Source: Alteromonas sp. KC3
GTDB taxonomy: Bacteria; Pseudomonadota; Gammaproteobacteria; Enterobacterales; Alteromonadaceae
Direction of reading: 5' to 3'
NCBI RefSeq assembly: GCF_016756315.1
Contig: NZ_AP024235.1
Location: 1,178,001 to 1,242,000 of the forward strand
Length of the DNA: 64,000 nt
A model generated the notes under the pieces. It did not search any database and was not told the DNA's origin. It worked only from the letters and a program-made list of their open reading frames with translations. The translations under genes and the position numbers were made by a program. Below are positions 1 through 9,867 of the stretch, piece after piece (the stretch's first letter is position 1; every line of letters begins with the position of its first letter).

Positions 1-1884
1 ATTGTTAACGCTGGTCAACTCGAGGTGTATGATGAAATACCTGCTGAACTGCGCGATGCGGTTGAAGATGTCATTCTAAACCGACGCAGTGATGCGACAG
101 AGCGCCTGCTGGATATTGCACCTAACTATCAAGGTGATGGCAAAGCGGCGGCAAAAGAAGATTTGAGCTGGCGCGAGCAGAACGTCAATAAACGTTTAGA
201 GCATGCACTGGTAAAAGGCATTACCGACTACATCGTCGAAGATACTGAAGAAGCGCGTCAACAGGCTGAACGCCCGTTACATGTTATTGAAGGTCCACTA
301 ATGGACGGCATGAATGTGGTTGGTGACCTGTTTGGTGAGGGGAAAATGTTTTTGCCACAGGTCGTTAAATCGGCCCGTGTAATGAAAAAAGCGGTGGCAC
401 ATTTACAGCCCTATATCGAAGCTGAAAAGTCAGATGATGCGAAGAGTAACGGGAAGATTTTGCTTGCGACGGTGAAAGGAGATGTTCACGACATAGGGAA
501 GAACATCGTTGGTGTAGTACTTCAATGTAATAATTTCGAAGTCATCGACTTGGGCGTAATGGTGCCAGCGGCAACGATTTTGCAAGTCGCAAAGAACGAA
601 AATGTAGACATGATAGGTTTGTCTGGTCTTATTACGCCATCGCTCGACGAAATGGTACATGTGGCCAAAGAAATGGAAAGACAAGGCTTTGAAATACCGC
701 TGCTTATCGGCGGTGCCACGACATCGAAAGCGCATACTGCGGTAAAAATAGAGCAGAATTATCATGCGCCAGTGGTATATGTGCCTAATGCAAGTCGTGC
801 CGTTGGGGTATGTCAGCGCTTACTTAATAAGACGTCTAGAGATATCTATGCGGCTGAATTAGCCAAAGAGTATGACACTGTTCGCGAACAACATGCGCGT
901 AAAAAGCCAAGAAGCAAACCTGTTAATTTGGCACAGGCTCGTGATAACGCTTTTAAGCCTGATTTTTCAACGCCACCAGTTAAGCCAAATGCGCTAGGTG
1001 TAACCCCGGTAACGGCGGATTTATCTGTACTACGACAGTATATCGACTGGACGCCATTTTTCCTCACATGGTCATTGGCGGGTAAATATCCTCGTATTCT
1101 TCAAGATGAAGTGGTTGGTGAACAAGCCTCGTCATTGTTTGCCGATGCCAACGCAATGTTAGATAAAGTGATAGCGTCTGGCTCGCTTAAAGCGAAAGGT
1201 GTAATTGGTCTTTTTCCTGCTAATCGCGTGGGTGATGATATAGAAATCTACGCTGATGAAACACGCAGTACGCTTCAAGGTGTTGCTCATCATCTTCGTC
1301 AGCAAACACTAAAAGATAAGTTTGCAAACTACTGCCTAGCAGATTTTGTTGCTGACAAAACAAGTGGCGTGGAAGATTTTGTGGGCGCGTTTGCTGTCAC
1401 CGGTGGTATTGGTGAAGATGAATTGGCTCAGCAGTATATTGATGCCGGCGATGACTATAACGGTATCATGGTGAAAGCAGTAGCCGACAGGCTGGCAGAA
1501 GCATTTGCAGAATACCTTCATGAGCAAGTGCGCAAGCACTATTGGGGGTATGCTGCTGATGAAGATCTCAGTAACGACGAGCTCATACGTGAAAAATACT
1601 GCGGTATAAGACCTGCGCCAGGTTATGCGGCCTGCCCTGAGCATACTGAAAAGCAGCTGATATGGGATTTGCTATCGGTAGAAGCCCATACAGGTATGAA
1701 ACTTACAGAAAGCTTTGCTATGTGGCCAGGGGCTTCAGTATCTGGTTGGTATTTCGCTCATCCTGAGGCCAAATATTTTGCGGTAGCAAAAATTCAATCT
1801 GATCAGGTTGAAGATTATGCGAAGCGCAAAAGGTGGACGCTGGAAGAAGCCGAAAAATGGCTTGGCCCCAATTTAAGTGACTAG
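1..1884 (+). CDS. metH: Cobalamin-dependent methionine synthase, C-terminal part (5' truncated by window edge)
   Basis: The reading frame is open from base 1, so the gene starts upstream of the window; 627 residues are visible. They hold the end of the pterin/cap region, the cobalamin-binding domain with the DxHxxG signature ([12 protein letters not shown], encoded near 480-515), and the C-terminal AdoMet-binding reactivation domain with [15 protein letters not shown] (near 1609-1653). The enzyme methylates homocysteine to methionine using methyltetrahydrofolate and B12. The reactivation domain marks it as the long MetH rather than a minimal form. A metR-type regulator lies about 5 kb downstream, consistent with local methionine control. 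The gene ends with TAG, 20 nt before the next start. Confidence 0.97.
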   Translation: MVNAGQLEVYDEIPAELRDAVEDVILNRRSDATERLLDIAPNYQGDGKAAAKEDLSWREQNVNKRLEHALVKGITDYIVEDTEEARQQAERPLHVIEGPLMDGMNVVGDLFGEGKMFLPQVVKSARVMKKAVAHLQPYIEAEKSDDAKSNGKILLATVKGDVHDIGKNIVGVVLQCNNFEVIDLGVMVPAATILQVAKNENVDMIGLSGLITPSLDEMVHVAKEMERQGFEIPLLIGGATTSKAHTAVKIEQNYHAPVVYVPNASRAVGVCQRLLNKTSRDIYAAELAKEYDTVREQHARKKPRSKPVNLAQARDNAFKPDFSTPPVKPNALGVTPVTADLSVLRQYIDWTPFFLTWSLAGKYPRILQDEVVGEQASSLFADANAMLDKVIASGSLKAKGVIGLFPANRVGDDIEIYADETRSTLQGVAHHLRQQTLKDKFANYCLADFVADKTSGVEDFVGAFAVTGGIGEDELAQQYIDAGDDYNGIMVKAVADRLAEAFAEYLHEQVRKHYWGYAADEDLSNDELIREKYCGIRPAPGYAACPEHTEKQLIWDLLSVEAHTGMKLTESFAMWPGASVSGWYFAHPEAKYFAVAKIQSDQVEDYAKRKRWTLEEAEKWLGPNLSD

Positions 1885-1904
1885 CGGAATTTGATAATAC
1901 AGCC

Positions 1905-2489
1905 ATGTTTGAGAAACCCTTTAGTCAAGCCTGTGAAAACAACAAGCGCCCCATTCTAGCAGTACTGGAAAGGGCGTTTGCAAATTCAAAGGTTGTGCTT
2001 GAAATAGGCAGCGGAACAGGTCAGCACGCCACTTTTTTTGCACAACACTTAGGGCACCTTGTATGGCACACCAGTGACCAAGTCCAATATCATCAAGGGA
2101 TAAATGCCTATATTGATGAGCTGTCACTAACCAACATAATAAGGCCAAGGCCACTTAAAGTCGGAGAAGATAGTTTCCCTGAAATTGGAGCCGATGCATT
2201 TTTCTCTGCCAATACTGCACATATTATGCAAAAGCAGGAAGTGATGTTGTTAATGCACTCGATAAGTGAGCAGTTGCCACCGGGTGGTGTATTTTGTCAG
2301 TACGGTCCATTTACCCAAAATGGTAAGTTTAATGCTAAAAGCAATGAAGAGTTTCACCACTCGCTGCTTGAACGCGGGTATGGAGGGTATCGCGATATTG
2401 ACGAACTGCGTGAGTGGGCAGGGCTACTGTCGTTAGCTGAAGTGATAGACATGCCCGCAAACAACCACATGCTCATTTGGAAAAAATAA
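1905..2489 (+). CDS. DUF938 family SAM-dependent methyltransferase-like protein
   Basis: This 194-residue protein begins MFEKPFSQACENNKRPIL and has the glycine-rich SAM-binding motif LEIGSGTGQHATFFA at about residues 31-45, followed by the DUF938 pattern (HTSDQ, FSANTAHIM). That makes it a class I methyltransferase fold of unknown substrate. It lies 20 nt after metH on the same strand, so co-transcription is possible, but no functional link to methionine synthesis can be seen. No signal peptide or membrane segment is visible, so it is probably cytosolic. Confidence 0.85.
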   Translation: MFEKPFSQACENNKRPILAVLERAFANSKVVLEIGSGTGQHATFFAQHLGHLVWHTSDQVQYHQGINAYIDELSLTNIIRPRPLKVGEDSFPEIGADAFFSANTAHIMQKQEVMLLMHSISEQLPPGGVFCQYGPFTQNGKFNAKSNEEFHHSLLERGYGGYRDIDELREWAGLLSLAEVIDMPANNHMLIWKK

Positions 2490-2637
2490 TATTGAACGTG
2501 GTAAGTTGGGCGCTTGATTACGGCATATTAATGATGTGGAGAGTTGCTTTTTTCAGCTGATTCTCGTAATTTGAAACATCAAAATTTAACAAGAGCGTTA
2601 GCAAATAACGTCAATCAAGGAAGACGAGAGGTATCCT

Positions 2638-3846
2638 ATGGATGATAGCAACACAACTTTCCCTAACTATGAAACCTATTCTACCGATGAGCTTATTCAA
2701 GCTTTATCGTCAATTGACGCAGAGGCATTTCCAGAACGTGCTGCTAAGATCACCGCACTTATTGCAGAGCGTAAAGCACAAGCCAACAGTGATTTATCAC
2801 ATCAAGAAAATGATGTAGTGATCCGTACTGAGCAAGTAAAATTTCACGGTAATACCAAAGAGTTTTTTGCTATTTGGATAGTGAATTTGCTGCTTAGCAT
2901 AGTGACATTAGGTATCTACTCCGCGTGGGCCAAAGTGCGCACAAATCGTTACTTTTATAGTAATACCGAATTGGATGGCCACCGTTTTGCATACCTAGCA
3001 GAGCCACTGCAAATTTTGAAAGGGCGCATAATTGCGGCGTGTTTGTTTGGTGCCTACTTTTTGTTATCCGCGGTTAGCCCAGCGGCGGCATTCGCACTGA
3101 TTGTTGTCATGATGTTTCTCTCACCTATGCTCGTGATCCTGAGCATGCGCTTTAGAATGAGAATGACTGCATATAGAAACGTGCGTTTCAGCTTTAAAGG
3201 GCGTTATGGTGAAGCATTCATGTTGTTTGTATTGCTTCCAATAGCTAGCGTATTTACTCTTTATTTGCTGATGCCTTGGGTACTTAAAAAGATTGATGCA
3301 TTTCTAGTCGACGAGTCTGGCTTTGGTGATAAGGTATTTAGCAGTAAGCTTTCCACAGGTGAATACTACGGTGTAGTGTTTGCGGCGGCACTGATTTCAA
3401 TTGTTCTATTTCTTTGTGTAGGTTTTGTAGTGGGTCTATTAACAGGGTCGTCAACGATAACCGCTGAAGACGGTTTTAGTGTATTCACAGTTGCCATGTT
3501 TGGTATGTACCTGTTTGTCTACGCAATTGTTTCTGGCTTCTATAATGCTCGCATCCGAAACCATATTTACCAGAACAGCCGTTTAGAGAACGTTGCATTG
3601 TTCAACTCTACGGTGACAGCAACAGACCTTATTACATTGCGTCTGACCAACATACTCGCCACAGTATTTTCTTTAGGCTTCGCTATACCTTGGGTAAAGA
3701 TACGAACCGCAGCATTTTTTGCTGATGCAACGCAAGTCAGAGTATTAGAGGGCTTTAGTGAAGTCTCTGCCGGTGAGCAAGGCTCTGCAAGCGCAGTATC
3801 TGAAGAGGCAGCCACACTGTTTGATGTCGATGTGGCATTGGGTTAA
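2638..3846 (+). CDS. DUF898 (YjgN-like) multi-pass inner membrane protein
   Basis: This 402-residue protein has the DUF898 signature twice. The first copy, at about residues 62-130, reads like FHGNTKEFFAIWIVNLLL, then TLGIYSAWAKVRTNRYFY. A second, weaker copy near residues 315-365 contains LTNILATVFSLGFAIPWVKIRTA. Several hydrophobic segments lie between them. The N-terminal 60 residues are soluble and acidic. The start is supported by GAGAGG eight bases upstream of ATG. The stop is 5 nt before the M48 peptidase gene, so the two form an operon. DUF898 function is unknown; a membrane partner or substrate of the peptidase is an inference from the pairing. Confidence 0.85.
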   Translation: MDDSNTTFPNYETYSTDELIQALSSIDAEAFPERAAKITALIAERKAQANSDLSHQENDVVIRTEQVKFHGNTKEFFAIWIVNLLLSIVTLGIYSAWAKVRTNRYFYSNTELDGHRFAYLAEPLQILKGRIIAACLFGAYFLLSAVSPAAAFALIVVMMFLSPMLVILSMRFRMRMTAYRNVRFSFKGRYGEAFMLFVLLPIASVFTLYLLMPWVLKKIDAFLVDESGFGDKVFSSKLSTGEYYGVVFAAALISIVLFLCVGFVVGLLTGSSTITAEDGFSVFTVAMFGMYLFVYAIVSGFYNARIRNHIYQNSRLENVALFNSTVTATDLITLRLTNILATVFSLGFAIPWVKIRTAAFFADATQVRVLEGFSEVSAGEQGSASAVSEEAATLFDVDVALG

Positions 3847-3851
3847 CAGCG

Positions 3852-4880
3852 ATGTACCAAGCTCAGTATTATCACAGCGGCAGTGTGGCGTCCTCTGCTG
3901 CAATCTGTGAAATTACAGACGATGTGCTAGTTGTTAAAGTTGGGCATGACGATGAACACTTAACATTGGCACGAAGCGATGTGAAAGTGAAATCTAAGCT
4001 TGGCGACTTACCCAGAGAGATAGTGTTGCCTAATGGCGATATGTTGATGTGCCCATCGACTGGCCCGTTAGACAATTGGCTTGATGGGCCGTCAGGCGCG
4101 ACTATTTTTCGCATTGAAAGCAAAACGTCTTGGCTTATTGGCAGCGTTATTCTAGTCCCGCTATTACTTTATGTAGTGTTTGCACATGTCATCCCGCAAG
4201 TTGCTATATCATTGGCAGCGTATGTTCCATATAGCGTTAAACAAATTGCATCCGACCAAACGCTGAGTGCCCTTGATTACTCCGTGCTTGATGTCTCAAC
4301 GCTCTCAGAGCAAGAAATACAGTCAATGCAGAATAGCTTTAACGAGTTGCTTGAACAGATATCGACGAAGAATCCGCGCTACCGAGTAATGTTTAGGGCA
4401 TCAGAGTCCTTTGGGCCAAATGCATTTGCTTTGCCTGACGGCACAATCGTCTTTACCGACGAGCTGGTAAACCTTGTTGATAAAGAACAAGCACTTCTTG
4501 ACGCCATCTTTTTACATGAGGTTGGCCATGTAGAGAATAACCACTCTATGCAGCTTGTTGCGGAATCGCTTTTTGCTACCTTGGCAATTAGTTACTTCTT
4601 TGGCGATTTAAGTGGTGCGTTAGAATCATTTTTAGGTGTAGGCTCAAGTGTAGTGCACAATCAGTTTTCTCAAGCGCATGAGTGGGAATCAGATAACTAT
4701 GCTATCGCGCAGCTTCGAGTGTTAAATCGAGACCCCGCAGATTTCGCCAATGCTATGCGCGTGCTTCAGTCGCTAGTTGGTAATGAGCATGAAGCAAATA
4801 GTTGGTTCCAATCTCACCCTATGATTCAAAAACGCATAGATAACGCCAATCGAGCGAATGAAGAAAGCCGTAATCCATAG
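3852..4880 (+). CDS. M48 family membrane-anchored zinc metalloprotease
   Basis: The protein has 342 residues. Residues 1-90 form a soluble N-terminal domain, 96-112 one strong membrane segment, and 170-340 a peptidase domain with the zinc motif HEVGH at 222-226 and a downstream HEWESD segment that supplies the third ligand Glu. The family (HtpX/Oma1/BepA-like) degrades or processes misfolded envelope proteins. The arrangement, one membrane anchor before the catalytic domain, differs from HtpX, which has several. It follows the DUF898 gene with a 5-nt gap. The substrate is unknown. Confidence 0.88.
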   Translation: MYQAQYYHSGSVASSAAICEITDDVLVVKVGHDDEHLTLARSDVKVKSKLGDLPREIVLPNGDMLMCPSTGPLDNWLDGPSGATIFRIESKTSWLIGSVILVPLLLYVVFAHVIPQVAISLAAYVPYSVKQIASDQTLSALDYSVLDVSTLSEQEIQSMQNSFNELLEQISTKNPRYRVMFRASESFGPNAFALPDGTIVFTDELVNLVDKEQALLDAIFLHEVGHVENNHSMQLVAESLFATLAISYFFGDLSGALESFLGVGSSVVHNQFSQAHEWESDNYAIAQLRVLNRDPADFANAMRVLQSLVGNEHEANSWFQSHPMIQKRIDNANRANEESRNP

Positions 4881-5154
4881 CTGTGAGGTAATACTTAAGG
4901 CTTCAAAGTACTGCGCATTTAACCGATACTTAAAGGTGTCTTAAAAAATTTCAGGGTTGTAAAACGCCACGAACTATTCCAAAGTAAGGGATGTGTTTTG
5001 GCGTTCTCTTTTCTCTTTGTATAACACCTCTTTAGGTGCTGTTTTCTGCCAAATCGCAATTCGCAAAATTCAAACTATAAAGCATACGCAGTGTTCCGCT
5101 CAATTTTTCCTCAGCAGCATTGTGTAGTGCCACTAATAACAATGAGAAGTACCA
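4881..5154. other. Intergenic region with weak terminator-like hairpin
   Basis: There is no coding potential. A short hairpin (CACCT, loop CTTT, AGGTG) at 5025-5038 is followed by GTTTT and may end the DUF898/M48 transcript. A longer weak stem pairs AACGCCA near 4970 with TGGCGTT near 4998. The chemoreceptor promoter must lie downstream, but I could not assign boxes with confidence. Confidence 0.3.
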
Positions 5155-7176
5155 ATGAAGTCCATATCATTACAGAAAAAATTTATGCTAATCGTCGGTG
5201 GCAGCATCGCACTAATGCTGCTTATCACCGCATTTTTCCTCGTTAATACAGTTGCAGACAACACGAGAAGCCGGGTTGAAAAAGAAGTAACCGCATTGGT
5301 GGCAAGAGAAGCTAATGACGTTGAGGGTTTTTTTGCCACCTATGGTGGCGTAGCGCGAGCTTTTCTGAGTAGTCCGTTTTTTCAAGATTTTTTTGAGCAA
5401 CATACTCAGCGAGGCGCATCAGAATCGCAACTTAGCAATGCGAAAACGATTTATACGTTGTTTGACAATATAAGTAGTGCTGATCCTGTCATTAAGTCTG
5501 CTTTTTTTGGTTCTGCTATTACAGGTGAGTATTTCTACGAAGAAGGCCGAGTAGGCGTGGATACTTCTGGTCCGGATGCAGGAAACCCTAATGCTGGGTA
5601 TTTTGCAACTAAACGCCCTTGGTTCAAAACTGCGGTTGAGAAAGGCAAGTTGTATGTTACGCCGCCTGCGGTTGACTCTCAGGATGGCAGTATTTCAGCC
5701 GTTGTACAAACGCCCATCTTTCGCAATGGAAAGCTATTAGGTGTTGGCGGCGTTGATATTCTCATTAGTACCGTAGGAAAAGTCATCGACTCTATTCGCT
5801 ACGAAGGGCAGGGAACGGCGTTTTTGTTGGATGATAACCAAAACATCGTGTATTTCCCTAAGCAATCCTCTGACTTGCCGTTGAGTTCCCCCATCAGTGA
5901 TTTTGATAAGGTATTTAGCGAGTCGGAAGGCTTCAGAGCATTGGCGGCTGATATTGCACAAAAGCCGTCAGGTATAGTGCCAGTTACTTGGAAAGGCGAA
6001 GCCTATTTCGTTGTATTTGAACACGCCAAAATCAATTCGCCAGAAATGAATTGGTCACTTGGGATTTTAGTACCAGCCAGTGTGATCAACAGCCCTATTA
6101 ATACCGCAATGACAATGGCTACAGTAGTAGCGTTAGTCATCATTGGGGTTATTGTGCTGATTACTTATATTGCCAGCGCAAAGGTAACTCAGCCTTTGGT
6201 AAAAATGCGTAATGCAATGTCAGAGATTGCCAATGGTGATGGCGATCTTACCAAGCGATTAGAAGTTAGCAGCAACGATGAGATTGGTGCTTTAGCGGTG
6301 GAGTTCAATAGGTTTACTGACAAGTTAAGGGTTATTCTGCGCGAGACAGCAGCTAATACTCGAATGGTCGCTGAAGCGGCAGTGCACTTGCGCGACGTTA
6401 GCCAATCAACAAGTAAAGAAATTAATCAGGAACGCAGCCAAGTAGATAATGTATCTACCGCGGTAACTGAAATGGCTGCGACCGTTGTCGAGATATCAAA
6501 AAACGCTGCACAATCGAGTGAGGCAGCAACAAAAGCCGACACATTAGTGCAAAGTGGAAGCGCACAAGTACAAGAAGCAGTCGTTGAAATAAGAGCGCTT
6601 GCCGCTGCCATTGATGAAGGTGTTGAAGTAGTAAGTGGTTTAAGTAAAGAGTCTGACAACATAGGTGCCGTTATTGATGTCATCAATAGCATCGCCGAAC
6701 AGACCAACTTGTTAGCGCTTAACGCCGCTATAGAAGCAGCGCGCGCCGGCGAGCAAGGGCGTGGTTTTGCTGTGGTTGCCGATGAGGTTCGTTCACTGGC
6801 AAGCCGCACTCAAGAGTCTACAACAGACATAAGAAGAATGGTTGAGCGACTGCAGCACATGGCAGAGCAAACTGACGGCGTTATGCAACAAGGAAAAATG
6901 CGCTCAGAAACAGGCTTAGAGAAAACAGAGAAAGTGGTATTAACCCTTCAGGATATCACTCAGTCTATCGGGCTTGTGCAGGAGCAAAGTACACATATTG
7001 CGCTAGCAACTGAACAGCAAACGGAAGTAGCACACGATATCAATAAGTCGCTTGTAGCTATAACGGGGCTTAGTGATCGCACTAGCCAACACGCTGAAGA
7101 GTTAGCGGTTGAAGCAACCCAGTTGAGCAGTGTCTCAAGTGAATTGAAGGAAATCGTTAGTCAATTTAAGATTTAA
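5155..7176 (+). CDS. Methyl-accepting chemotaxis protein with periplasmic double-Cache sensor
   Basis: The protein has 673 residues: membrane segment at 11-31, periplasmic dCache sensor at about 35-310, second membrane segment at about 318-340, HAMP at 342-395, and a cytoplasmic signalling domain with the conserved hairpin tip [20 protein letters not shown]. The membrane-distal Cache part has Y149, R154, W156, F157, Y167 and D201 in an order that resembles the amino-acid-binding dCache motif, so an amino acid ligand is a reasonable guess but unproven. No C-terminal CheR-tethering pentapeptide is visible. It is a single gene, not in a che cluster. Confidence 0.95.
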   Translation: MKSISLQKKFMLIVGGSIALMLLITAFFLVNTVADNTRSRVEKEVTALVAREANDVEGFFATYGGVARAFLSSPFFQDFFEQHTQRGASESQLSNAKTIYTLFDNISSADPVIKSAFFGSAITGEYFYEEGRVGVDTSGPDAGNPNAGYFATKRPWFKTAVEKGKLYVTPPAVDSQDGSISAVVQTPIFRNGKLLGVGGVDILISTVGKVIDSIRYEGQGTAFLLDDNQNIVYFPKQSSDLPLSSPISDFDKVFSESEGFRALAADIAQKPSGIVPVTWKGEAYFVVFEHAKINSPEMNWSLGILVPASVINSPINTAMTMATVVALVIIGVIVLITYIASAKVTQPLVKMRNAMSEIANGDGDLTKRLEVSSNDEIGALAVEFNRFTDKLRVILRETAANTRMVAEAAVHLRDVSQSTSKEINQERSQVDNVSTAVTEMAATVVEISKNAAQSSEAATKADTLVQSGSAQVQEAVVEIRALAAAIDEGVEVVSGLSKESDNIGAVIDVINSIAEQTNLLALNAAIEAARAGEQGRGFAVVADEVRSLASRTQESTTDIRRMVERLQHMAEQTDGVMQQGKMRSETGLEKTEKVVLTLQDITQSIGLVQEQSTHIALATEQQTEVAHDINKSLVAITGLSDRTSQHAEELAVEATQLSSVSSELKEIVSQFKI

Positions 7177-7185
7177 TTCACGCCT

Positions 7186-7221
7186 AAACCGCGGTGTTAC
7201 TGAGGGTGGTGACACCGCGAC
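7186..7221. terminator. Hairpin between convergent MCP and metR genes
   Basis: Arms CGCGGTGT and ACACCGCG flank a loop of about 14 nt and overlap the metR stop codon. No long T-run follows on either strand, so termination efficiency is uncertain. Confidence 0.4.
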
Positions 7222-8084
7222 ATATCTATAAACTCATCGACAAACCCTAACGCGTCTTCAGCTTTCCTATGACCGAGATAAAGTGTTTTTGCTATACCTT
7301 TTTCCCCAAGTGATCGATAGCAAACGTCAGTATCATCATGTTCGTCAATAAGCCATTTCGGCAGGGCAGTAACGCCTCTGTTAGCGGCCACCATTTGCAA
7401 TATAATCTCGGTAGTTTCAATGGTTTTATGTTGCTTAACTGTGCAGTTAGCAGGCGTTAAAAACTGGGTGAAGATATCAAGGCGACTTAGCTCAACAGGA
7501 TAAGTAATTAGGGTTTCTTGTGATAAATCTTGCGGCTTGATATAGGCCTGTGCAGCTAGAGGGTGAGTATTGTGCATTACTAACACTTGTTCGTAATCGA
7601 ATATGGGAGTGTACGTTATTGTATCGAGCTGCAACGGGTCGGGCGTGAGTAGAATGTCGATATCATAGCCATGAAGCGCTTGTAGGCCGCCAAACGAAAA
7701 TGCGCGCATGACGTCCACATCCACATCGGGAAATGCCTTTAAGAATGGCGCAACAACTTTTAATAACCACTCAAAACAAGGATGACACTCCATACCTATC
7801 CGCAATATCCCCTGTTTTCCTTGAGCGAAGCGCGCAAGTTGTGCTTCTGCGTGCTCAAATTGAGGGAGCACGCGTTGGGCGAGCCCGAGTACACTCTGGC
7901 CGGCTTGCGTGAGTCGTAGCCGTCGCCCATCCTTTTCCCACAATGTGACTTGGTAGGTTTGTTCCAGTTTTTTCATAGCGTGACTGAGCGCAGATTGTGT
8001 TAAATGCAGCGAGGTCGCAGCTTGAGTCACCGTGCCGTGTGTTTCAATGGCTTTTACGATTCGCAAGTGTTGTCTGTCTATCAT
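7197..8084 (-). CDS. metR: LysR-family regulator MetR
   Basis: The 295-residue LysR protein has an N-terminal winged HTH (QHLRIVKAIETHGTVTQAATSLHLTQSALSH) and an effector domain with MetR-specific segments: GMECHPCFEWL, PIFDYEQVLVMHNTHPLA, LITYPVELSRLDIFTQFL and QMVAANRGVTALPKW. These follow E. coli MetR closely. MetR responds to homocysteine and activates metE/metH-type genes. It starts 17 nt downstream of the OxyR-like gene on the same strand, so both are probably one transcript. metH lies about 5 kb away on the other strand. Confidence 0.93.
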   Translation of the reverse strand: MIDRQHLRIVKAIETHGTVTQAATSLHLTQSALSHAMKKLEQTYQVTLWEKDGRRLRLTQAGQSVLGLAQRVLPQFEHAEAQLARFAQGKQGILRIGMECHPCFEWLLKVVAPFLKAFPDVDVDVMRAFSFGGLQALHGYDIDILLTPDPLQLDTITYTPIFDYEQVLVMHNTHPLAAQAYIKPQDLSQETLITYPVELSRLDIFTQFLTPANCTVKQHKTIETTEIILQMVAANRGVTALPKWLIDEHDDTDVCYRSLGEKGIAKTLYLGHRKAEDALGFVDEFIDMSRCHHPQ

Positions 8085-8101
8085 TGCGGTTCCCTTTCCA
8101 T

Positions 8102-9046
8102 TTATTTGTCGATGATTGCGACCGCATTGGAAAGTCGCGTTTCAATAATATTTTTAACAATGACGGCGATTTCTCTAAATGTTTGTCTTCCCGGAGCGGT
8201 ATTTCGCCAGGCTAGAGAATGTTGTCTTTCAATGGGCATATCGGCAATTTCACAAACATGGAGCGCTTCTGGCTTGTGCAACTCAGAGTGAATGTATAAC
8301 CCTGGTAAAAACGCAACGCCCATTCCCATTACTACCATTTGGCGCAATGTATCTAAGCTGGTGCCCTCGTAATCTCGTTGGAGATCGGCACCAATTTCGT
8401 CACAAATACGCTGAACTTGGTGGTGGAAGTGGTGACGGTCTTCTAATGTCAGTACTTTTTCACCACTAATTTCTTCAGGACGTACGTACGCTTTCCCAGC
8501 TAAATGATGATCTGATGGAATAACAAATTTCAAAGGTTCGTTAAATAAAGGCTGAGTAATAAGCTGCGAGTTTTCCCCTGACATGGGAGATAAAATTAAA
8601 TCGTACTCGCCCCGCAATAAGCCGTGCTGAAGTGCGCTTGGAGCACCTTCGCGCACATAAAATCGCAAGCCCGGTTTGCGTTTATGTAAATCGGGAAGTA
8701 CAAATGGCAGCAAATAAGGCCCTAGCGTCGGTGGTATCCCCAAGCGATAGGTCACTACATTTCCCTCTGACAAGTCTCGGGCTATTTCACCAAAGCGCTG
8801 TGAAGACTGTAATACCTCTTCAGCAACAGATAATAACGCCTTACCTTGTGGCGAAAGCAGGGTACCAGTTCGAGAACGCTCAAATAAATTAAGACCCAAT
8901 GTCGTTTCTAACGCACTAATCTGACTGGTCAGAGTAGGCTGGCTAATACCCAAAATCCCTGCTGCCTGTCGGAAGCTTAAATATTTCGCAACCGCAACAA
9001 AGTACCTGATTTGGTTGATTGACGGGGTTTTGCCGTTGAGTTGCAT
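8102..9046 (-). CDS. OxyR-like LysR regulator with the peroxidatic Cys replaced by His
   Basis: The 314-residue protein aligns along its length with OxyR, including GISQPTLTSQI in the HTH, the effector segment PPTLGPYLLPFVLPDLH, and TSLDTLRQMVVMGMGVAFLP. At the OxyR redox centre it reads LEDRHHFHHQVQRIC: His206 occupies the place of E. coli Cys199, while Cys215 occupies that of Cys208 with the same spacing. It therefore cannot form the classical disulfide and is probably not a peroxide sensor of the usual type. It is divergent from the carbonic anhydrase/SulP operon, which suggests control of inorganic carbon or pH. Automated annotation may call it OxyR; I would not. Confidence 0.85.
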   Translation of the reverse strand: MQLNGKTPSINQIRYFVAVAKYLSFRQAAGILGISQPTLTSQISALETTLGLNLFERSRTGTLLSPQGKALLSVAEEVLQSSQRFGEIARDLSEGNVVTYRLGIPPTLGPYLLPFVLPDLHKRKPGLRFYVREGAPSALQHGLLRGEYDLILSPMSGENSQLITQPLFNEPLKFVIPSDHHLAGKAYVRPEEISGEKVLTLEDRHHFHHQVQRICDEIGADLQRDYEGTSLDTLRQMVVMGMGVAFLPGLYIHSELHKPEALHVCEIADMPIERQHSLAWRNTAPGRQTFREIAVIVKNIIETRLSNAVAIIDK

Positions 9047-9096
9047 AGTGCTAATTCCGTTCTTTTACTAAGCTTGTAGTAATGATTATTTGCGCT

Positions 9097-9143
9097 GATA
9101 GTAAATGGCTATCGCGAACTGGTATATTAAACTATTAATCTAT
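9097..9143. promoter_or_regulatory. Putative OxyR-type LysR operator in the divergent promoter
   Basis: The sequence GATAGTAAATGGCTATC at 9097-9113 contains a perfect ATAG-N7-CTAT unit, the quarter-site pair of the OxyR consensus. A second, imperfect unit follows: GGTA at 9121-9124 and CTAT at 9132-9135. Another CTAT is at 9140-9143. The region lies between the OxyR-like gene and the carbonic anhydrase gene, the expected place for a divergent LysR operator. Confidence 0.55.
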
Positions 9144-9202
9144 CAAGTGACACTGAGGTATTAACATAATCATTATAAATATTAAATTATTGGGAGTAAG
9201 TT

Positions 9203-9856
9203 ATGGATCATGTATTTTCAGGGGTAGCGAAATTCCAGAAAGAAGTGTACCCGAACAAAAAGGCTAAGTTTCAGAAACTTGCCACTGGCCAAAATCCAGA
9301 AGTCCTTTTCATCACATGTTCAGATTCTCGCATCGACCCTAACTTGGTTACACAAACAGATCCAGGTGAACTGTTTATCTGCCGTAACGCGGGTAACATT
9401 GTGCCTCCTCACAGCAATCAAACTGGTGGTATGACAGCATCGATTGAGTTCGCTGTAGCAGCCCTTGGTGTATCTCATATTGTTATCTGTGGTCATACAG
9501 ACTGCGGTGCGATGAAAGGTGCAATTAACCCAGAGGGTCTTGATTCGCTTCCACACGTTAAAGAATGGTTAGGACACTGCCGTGCAGCAACAGACGTAGT
9601 AAAAGAACGTTGCGGTCACGATAAATTATCACTAGAAGACTTAGAAGCAGTGACCAAAGAAAATGTTGTTCAGCAAATACAGCATCTTCGCACCCATCCT
9701 GCTGTTGCAGCGAAAATTGCAACAGGCCAAGTGATGCTTCACGGTTGGGTTTATAACATCGGATCTGGTGAAGTCTTGTGCTACAACGGTGAAAACGGTG
9801 AATTTGTAGCTATGGACCAAGCCTCTGCTGAAGAGCAACTGGCTCGCGCAGAGTAA
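9203..9856 (+). CDS. Beta-class carbonic anhydrase
   Basis: The 217-residue protein has the zinc ligands Cys39 (in ITCSDSR), His98 and Cys101 (in HTDCGAMKG) and the Asp41/Arg43 dyad of beta-carbonic anhydrases. It interconverts CO2 and bicarbonate in the cytosol. The start has GGGAG eight bases upstream. It is 11 nt ahead of a SulP transporter, a pairing that suggests coupled bicarbonate uptake and interconversion. Its closest relatives are of the CynT/Can type; no cyanate genes are present, so I leave the symbol blank. Confidence 0.95.
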   Translation: MDHVFSGVAKFQKEVYPNKKAKFQKLATGQNPEVLFITCSDSRIDPNLVTQTDPGELFICRNAGNIVPPHSNQTGGMTASIEFAVAALGVSHIVICGHTDCGAMKGAINPEGLDSLPHVKEWLGHCRAATDVVKERCGHDKLSLEDLEAVTKENVVQQIQHLRTHPAVAAKIATGQVMLHGWVYNIGSGEVLCYNGENGEFVAMDQASAEEQLARAE

Positions 9857-9867
9857 GGTCGGTCGCT

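Noticed and set aside
430..765. Antisense reading frame within metH
   Set aside because: Shadow of a strongly conserved coding region; no family resemblance and no ribosome site.
8004..8469. Overlapping plus-strand frames across the two LysR genes
   Set aside because: They are complements of conserved LysR coding sequence and have no recognisable product.
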